A program made the translations under genes and the position numbers. From Clostridia bacterium (GTDB lineage Bacteria > Bacillota > Clostridia > Oscillospirales > CAG-272): DNA of 64,000 nucleotides. Of the stretch, positions 60,101-64,000 are shown one piece after another. The notes below the pieces were generated by a model. The model saw only the letters and a program-made list of their open reading frames with translations, was not told where the DNA came from and did no database searches. Where the stretch lies: assembly GCA_017503325.1 (NCBI GenBank), contig JAFVTI010000042.1, positions 52,595-116,594 of the forward strand, read 5' to 3'. Each line of letters starts with the position of its first letter. Position 1 is the stretch's first letter.

Positions 60101-61621
60101 TTATTTCTTCGGGAAGAGGAATTTGACAGGCTCTTCTGCATCACTTGTGAGCAGATAGATATAATCACCATCATACGCCTCTCCAAAGGCAACGTCACTC
60201 TTCCACTCCTCAAGAGTACCCGGATAATGGAAGATCAGACTTGCCCCATGCTGCTCCTGATCTTCTCTGCCGAAATAGCGCAAGGACTTGGGCAGATAGA
60301 TGTGTACCGTCCATTCATACGACATATCCAAGCCTGCAAAGCAATCGTCTTTGATCTCCGTAATGCTCTCGGGCAGATACAAGGCGACTTGATTCTGTGC
60401 GCCCTCCACGTTGGGCTGCAACCGGCTCAGCGCAAACGCATAAGAATCCAGCGTCAGAAGGCCTGCGTCCTCGGGGAATCCTCCGTCGTCGCGCAGATAA
60501 AGCAGCAGCGTACCCGTCTCAAGGTTCACAAGGCAGCCGTCCATCATGCAAAGCGTGGGATTGTCCTTGTCAATCGTGATAGTCTCAAGCTGCGGCATAA
60601 GGGGCCACATGGAAGCATTGATCGAGCGGACGGTGCTCGGAATCACCATTTCCACGGTGTTGCGCAAATCCGCCGTATGCAAAACGGTCAAGGAAAGCTC
60701 AACCTGCTCGCGGTTCTTGCCCTGCTTTGCCAAGGCTACGACCTCTTCCACGCTCTGAAAATACTTCTCTTGATTCCAGCCGCAGTACTCGGTCAGATAG
60801 CTGTACGTCTTTTCGATCTCGGTTACCCCTGCATTGCCATCATACACGTAAATATCGCCAAGCTCCACAATGGGGAACGCATCAATCATGGACTGATAGT
60901 ACCTGCCATCCAAGTTGTCAACCGACAATTTCAGAAAATAAGCGGTTAATTTTTTGGCATCAAAGTTACTTATATTGCTATCTTGGGCGGCTTGGAGCAG
61001 CTCGCTCATGGTTGAAGCAGTCAGCACGTACGGGAAATCCGCGTGCGGCGAGCGCTTGACGCGCGTTGTCTGACCAAGGCTGATCGCTGTGACCACGTCT
61101 CCCTTGGGCGAGGTCTCGGGGATTTCAAGCACAAGCTCCCCTTGATAATCGGGATCGGTGGTGATATACTCCAGCGAGCAGGTGCCGTCACCGTTGGAAA
61201 GAAAATACAGGTGATAGGGCTCGCCGTCCTCAAAGGACTCCTCACCGCCAAGGTCGGGGTAGCGCGGGCGCATCAGCGCGTCAAAGATGGGCGTATTCCA
61301 CAGCCTTTGTGTGATCCCCTCGGGCAGCAACTGCTCCAGCTTCTCCACCGTCTGCTCGCGCCAGGGCTCATAGCCCTCGATCTCGTAAAGCTGCTCTGCC
61401 AGCGGCTCAAAGTCGCCCGCCAAGGCCGCCTGTCCCACGGGGTGAACCAAGGGCATGCACAAAACGAAAATCAGCACAAAGCAGGCGGCGGCCGTCAGCA
61501 TGCGCATCACCGCTCTGCGGGCGTTTCGTCTGCGCGCCAGTCGCTCATCCATTTGGTGATAGCGCGCAAGGATGCGATCGTCGATCTGTCCGATCACACG
61601 AAAAAAGCGTTCTTTGTTCAT
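60101..61621 (-). CDS. anti-sigma-like membrane protein with BspA-type leucine-rich extracellular domain
   Basis: 506 residues; ATG at 61621 behind GAGGAGGG and overlapping the sigma factor stop by four bases. The basic N-terminal 35 residues (MNKERFFRVIGQIDDRILARYHQMDERLARRRN) should be cytoplasmic and bind the sigma factor; one membrane helix spans about 38-60. The external part of about 440 residues ends with LRR_5/BspA-like strands (VIPSTVRSINASMWPLMPQLETITIDKDN, CMMDGCLVNLETGTLLLYL, LYLPESITEIKDDCF). No known anti-sigma domain such as a zinc-binding motif is seen; the role is inferred from order, overlap and topology. Confidence 0.78.
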   Translation of the reverse strand: MNKERFFRVIGQIDDRILARYHQMDERLARRRNARRAVMRMLTAAACFVLIFVLCMPLVHPVGQAALAGDFEPLAEQLYEIEGYEPWREQTVEKLEQLLPEGITQRLWNTPIFDALMRPRYPDLGGEESFEDGEPYHLYFLSNGDGTCSLEYITTDPDYQGELVLEIPETSPKGDVVTAISLGQTTRVKRSPHADFPYVLTASTMSELLQAAQDSNISNFDAKKLTAYFLKLSVDNLDGRYYQSMIDAFPIVELGDIYVYDGNAGVTEIEKTYSYLTEYCGWNQEKYFQSVEEVVALAKQGKNREQVELSLTVLHTADLRNTVEMVIPSTVRSINASMWPLMPQLETITIDKDNPTLCMMDGCLVNLETGTLLLYLRDDGGFPEDAGLLTLDSYAFALSRLQPNVEGAQNQVALYLPESITEIKDDCFAGLDMSYEWTVHIYLPKSLRYFGREDQEQHGASLIFHYPGTLEEWKSDVAFGEAYDGDYIYLLTSDAEEPVKFLFPKK

Positions 61622-62205
61622 ACCGTAATGCCCTCCTCTTCGAATTTCCGGCGAAGCTCCTGCTTGATGGCGGCAAGCTCCTTGCTGACCAAGGACTGGC
61701 TGCAACCAAGACGCTTGGCGATCTGCGGGATGGTCAGAGAGAAGAAAAAGCGCGAGGTGAAGATATACATGCGTCGATCGGACGCGTCATCCAAATATTG
61801 CGTGATAATGCGCGCCACGGCCGCATCCTGCAGCTCGCGGTCCATATCATACGGGTCGGGCAAAAACTCCTGCACCTCGTCCAAGGGGCTGTAGGTCACG
61901 GCAGACACGCGCTTTTGCCTGTTGAGATAATCATAGCGATCCAGCGACAGATTGCGCGTGATCTTGGCCAAGAATGCGCGCAGGATCTGCGGCCTTTGCG
62001 GCGGGATGGAGTTCCACGTTTTGAGATACGTATCCTGCAAGCATTCGTCTACGTCCTGCTCGTTATACAGAATGTTATACGCCACGGCATGCAAATATTC
62101 ACAATATTTCTTATCTGTCTCGGCGATCGCGCGCTCCTCGCGAGCAAAATACAGATCGATGATCTGCTCGTCGCTGAGCACAGCGCCCGACTTCTTGACT
62201 CTCAT
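61618..62205 (-). CDS. ECF-type RNA polymerase sigma factor
   Basis: 195 residues; ATG at 62205 behind GAAGGAGG. Region 2 spans about 25-95 (YLHAVAYNILYNEQDVDECLQDTYLKTWNSIPPQRPQILRAFLAKITRNLSLD), region 4 about 125-185 (IPQIAKRLGCSQSLVSKELAAIKQELRRKF). This subclass, with the NSIPPQRP motif, is frequent in gut Clostridia and usually has a membrane partner encoded downstream. Targets may include the divergent surface/membrane protein genes at 62478; this is inferred from position. Confidence 0.92.
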   Translation of the reverse strand: MRVKKSGAVLSDEQIIDLYFAREERAIAETDKKYCEYLHAVAYNILYNEQDVDECLQDTYLKTWNSIPPQRPQILRAFLAKITRNLSLDRYDYLNRQKRVSAVTYSPLDEVQEFLPDPYDMDRELQDAAVARIITQYLDDASDRRMYIFTSRFFFSLTIPQIAKRLGCSQSLVSKELAAIKQELRRKFEEEGITV

Positions 62206-62294
62206 GCAATTCCTCCTTCAGGGTTCTCTCCGAATCCTCTACTCTTATAGACGGCATTTTTTCAAAACATTGTAAAAAAACATGGATTTATTTT

Positions 62295-62323
62295 ATTATA
62301 GCACAGAAGTACGAAAAATGCAA
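62295..62323 (-). promoter_or_regulatory. possible promoter of the sigma factor operon
   Basis: Minus strand TATAAT (62295-62300) and TTGCAT (62318-62323), 17 bp apart. The -35 is weak; an autoregulated ECF promoter may also exist but was not recognised. Confidence 0.45.
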
Positions 62324-62364
62324 ACCCGGGAAGCATCGGCGGTATGGGCATGTGATCCCATCGC

Positions 62365-62393
62365 TTGACATTTCCATATTGAGATGGTAGAAT
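62365..62393 (+). promoter_or_regulatory. sigma-A promoter of the InlB/DUF6273 genes
   Basis: TTGACA (62365-62370), 17 bp, TAGAAT (62388-62393), 85 bp ahead of the ATG at 62478. Confidence 0.72.
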
Positions 62394-62477
62394 GTAAATA
62401 GAAAATATCTGCAAATCTTGTCATGATTTTACAAAAACGTCGTCTATACATATAAAGGGATGATATGGGAGATTTTT

Positions 62478-63587
62478 ATGAACAAAGAAAAAAGACGCAT
62501 TTCGCTGCCCTGGTGGCTGCCGTACAGCATCCCGGTCGTGCTGTTTGCGGTCATCATGATTTTCATTTTCACAGATACTCCGGAATATACAGTCAAATTC
62601 CCCCCCGGCTATGACGGCGGCAGAGACAGAACCGAGACAGTGGAACGAAAGGACACAGTTCCCGTGCCCGATGATATCTATCGCCCCGGATATACGTTTG
62701 CGGGCTGGTGGTTCAAGGATGAGAAGGGCTGGCGGCTGTGGGATTTTGAAAACGACAAGGTCTACGAGGACATCACACTGACCGCACGTTGGGAGCACGT
62801 TACGTATACAATGACCTTAGATGCCAACGGCGGCGAGTGCGATATTACGGAATACACCGTGCAGAGCGGAGTGCCATATGAGATGCCTGCTCCTACGCGC
62901 GAAGGATATACCTTTGCGGGTTGGTATTGCGGCGGTCAGAACATGACCAAGGGCATATATCCGTACATTGATGATGTACCTGTCAAAGCAAGATGGGTCA
63001 CGTATCCGCTTGGCATGACAGTCAAGATCGGCAGATTCGAGCAGGATGGAGACCTTGATAATGGTCCCGAGGAGATTGAATGGTACGTGGTGGATTACAA
63101 GGACGGAAAATATTATTTGATTAGTAAATATTTGCTGCTGCAGATGCCGTATTCAGAAGAATATCGCGACCCTGTATGGGAAACCTCACTGATGCGTGCT
63201 TACTTAAATGGCGAATTTTTTGACACCACGTTCACCGAGCAGGAGCGGCAGTATATCGTTCCAACTTCTTTGCCGGAAGGTGTAACCGATCGCGTGTTTT
63301 TGCTGAATGAGCAGGATATTAAGGAGACTGTAGTCGATGTCCTACTGCGTATGGGGATTCCAAGTGATTACCTTCTCAAGCAAGGTGTTGTGTTATCAAA
63401 TGGATGTTGTGACCTCATGCATCAGGAAAAAGTATATCGAACAACATGGTATTGTCTGCGAGGAAATACAGAAGTAGATGGGTGGGCATATTCTTTAGGA
63501 GATGTTCAATCGCCTGTTCGCCCCGCTATGTGGATCGATGAGAGTTATGTAAACGGAACAAGCCCCGAGATAGGAGAAGAACCATGA
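62478..63587 (+). CDS. membrane protein with two InlB-type repeats and a DUF6273 domain
   Basis: 369 residues; ATG at 62478 behind GGGAGA (an ATG six codons earlier precedes this site). One membrane helix near the N-terminus (about 16-36, YSIPVVLFAVIMIFIF), preceded by KEKRR, so the rest should be outside. Two InlB B-repeats follow (YRPGYTFAGWWFKDEKGWRLW... ITLTARW and TREGYTFAGWYCGG). The C-terminal half (about 180-365, GMTVKIGRFEQDG...EIEWYVVDYKDGKYYLISKYLL... MRAYLNGEFFDTTFTEQER) is DUF6273, a domain of unknown role, common in gut Clostridia. A near-identical second copy follows at once. Confidence 0.85.
   Translation: MNKEKRRISLPWWLPYSIPVVLFAVIMIFIFTDTPEYTVKFPPGYDGGRDRTETVERKDTVPVPDDIYRPGYTFAGWWFKDEKGWRLWDFENDKVYEDITLTARWEHVTYTMTLDANGGECDITEYTVQSGVPYEMPAPTREGYTFAGWYCGGQNMTKGIYPYIDDVPVKARWVTYPLGMTVKIGRFEQDGDLDNGPEEIEWYVVDYKDGKYYLISKYLLLQMPYSEEYRDPVWETSLMRAYLNGEFFDTTFTEQERQYIVPTSLPEGVTDRVFLLNEQDIKETVVDVLLRMGIPSDYLLKQGVVLSNGCCDLMHQEKVYRTTWYCLRGNTEVDGWAYSLGDVQSPVRPAMWIDESYVNGTSPEIGEEP
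62790..62899 (+). repeat. 110-bp exact repeat in tandem InlB genes, copy 1
   Basis: Identical to 63878-63987. It covers the second InlB-type repeat of the gene. Similarity extends with scattered changes over the whole first 410 bp of the gene. Confidence 0.9.
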
Positions 63588-64000
63588 AAAAGCTGCCCTG
63601 GTGGGTGCCATACAGCATCCCGATCGTGCTGTTTGCGGTCATTATGATTTTCATTATTGCCGACACGCCCGAATATACGGTCAGATTCTCTCCCGGCTAT
63701 GACGGTGGCAGAGACAAGACCGAGACGGTGGAACGAAAGGACACAGTCCCCGTGCCCGATGATATCTATCGCCCCGGTTACACGTTTGCGGGCTGGTGGT
63801 TCAAGGATGAGGACGGCTGGAGGCTGTGGGATTTTGAAAACGACAAGGTCTACGAGGATATCACGCTGACCGCAAGATGGGAGCACGTTACGTATACAAT
63901 GACCTTAGATGCCAACGGCGGCGAGTGCGATATTACGGAATACACCGTGCAGAGCGGAGTGCCATATGAGATGCCTGCTCCTACGCGTAAAGGGTATACC
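63584..64000 (+). CDS. second InlB-repeat membrane protein, partial (C-terminus outside window)
   Basis: 139 codons are visible. ATG at 63584 overlaps the previous stop (ATGA) and has TAGGAGAAG upstream. The protein is nearly the same as the first 145 residues of its neighbour: six residues are missing at the N-terminus (MKKLPWWVPYS against MNKEKRRISLPWW), and few substitutions follow (KFPPG to RFSPG, DEKGW to DEDGW, TREGYT to TRKGYT). It has the same single helix and two InlB-type repeats. A recent tandem duplication. The C-terminal domain lies beyond the window and could differ. Confidence 0.88.
   Translation, partial: MKKLPWWVPYSIPIVLFAVIMIFIIADTPEYTVRFSPGYDGGRDKTETVERKDTVPVPDDIYRPGYTFAGWWFKDEDGWRLWDFENDKVYEDITLTARWEHVTYTMTLDANGGECDITEYTVQSGVPYEMPAPTRKGYT
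63878..63987 (+). repeat. 110-bp exact repeat in tandem InlB genes, copy 2
   Basis: Identical to 62790-62899, offset 1088 bp. Confidence 0.9.

Noticed and set aside
1..64000. CRISPR array, rRNA genes, prophage or toxin-antitoxin module
   Set aside because: No regularly spaced repeats, no rRNA sequence, no phage structural genes and no recognised toxin partner for the XRE protein at 33924.

Overview
The window looks like a chromosomal segment of an uncultured anaerobic gut Bacillota (class Clostridia, Oscillospirales or Christensenellales type). This is inferred from family content: class III (firmicute) fructose-1,6-bisphosphatase, clostridial-type ECF sigma factor with a BspA-like anti-sigma partner, DUF975, DUF6062, CarD, Gldg/DUF4340 ABC operon, DUF6273 proteins, glycyl-radical chemistry, strong TTGACA-17-TATAAT promoters and GGAGG ribosome sites. 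There is no rRNA, no CRISPR array and no clear prophage.

Layout. 1-9135: DUF975 membrane proteins, two cell-wall related hydrolases (M15 carboxypeptidase, NagZ-like GH3), MnmM-type methyltransferase, M32 carboxypeptidase, CarD regulator, CPA2 antiporter. 9276-9505: a MITE-like repeat. 9535-17631 (minus): a likely single transcription unit of solute-binding lipoprotein, serine hydrolase, VOC protein, divergent glycyl radical enzyme (GRE), its activase and FBPase. 17721-20903: PHP phosphatase, small membrane protein, esterase, tRNA-Ala, GreA. 20940-29872: AraC regulator followed by a fucose/fucoside operon (fucI, GH-A clan protein, secreted TIM-barrel lipoprotein, GH95 fucosidase, fucU). 30021-34139: CCA-adding enzyme, tRNA-Thr and tRNA-Tyr, a palindrome-rich stretch, AraC/membrane/XRE operon. 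34170-35165: acetyltransferase and a RAYT transposase carrying REP copies inside its own gene. 35339-43673: five-gene ABC/Gldg/DUF4340 operon. 43734-47135: large discoidin-domain surface protein. 47279-51040: metF-metH-LURP-one operon. 51046-51248: second MITE copy. 51277-55641: PAP2 phosphatase and a two-component system flanked by two paralogous 2-TM proteins. 55666-59925: phosphodiester glycosidase and GH78 rhamnosidase-like enzyme. 60101-64000: ECF sigma/anti-sigma pair and divergent tandem InlB/DUF6273 membrane proteins, the last cut by the window end.

How the parts fit: the organism appears to harvest deoxy-sugars (fucose and rhamnose-type glycosides) and remodel or recycle cell wall. 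The fucose set is partial here: no kinase, aldolase or permease is visible. The GRE keeps the Cys-x-Glu pattern of dehydratase-type GREs and sits with a sugar phosphatase and a binding protein, so it may process a diol or sugar-derived substrate; this is inference. The most unusual items are the GRE operon, the MITE pair, REP elements inside the RAYT gene, an inverted copy of the tRNA-Tyr 3' end, a cytoplasmic InlB repeat on a DUF4340 protein, and a palindromic operator shared by two carbohydrate promoters 42 kb apart.
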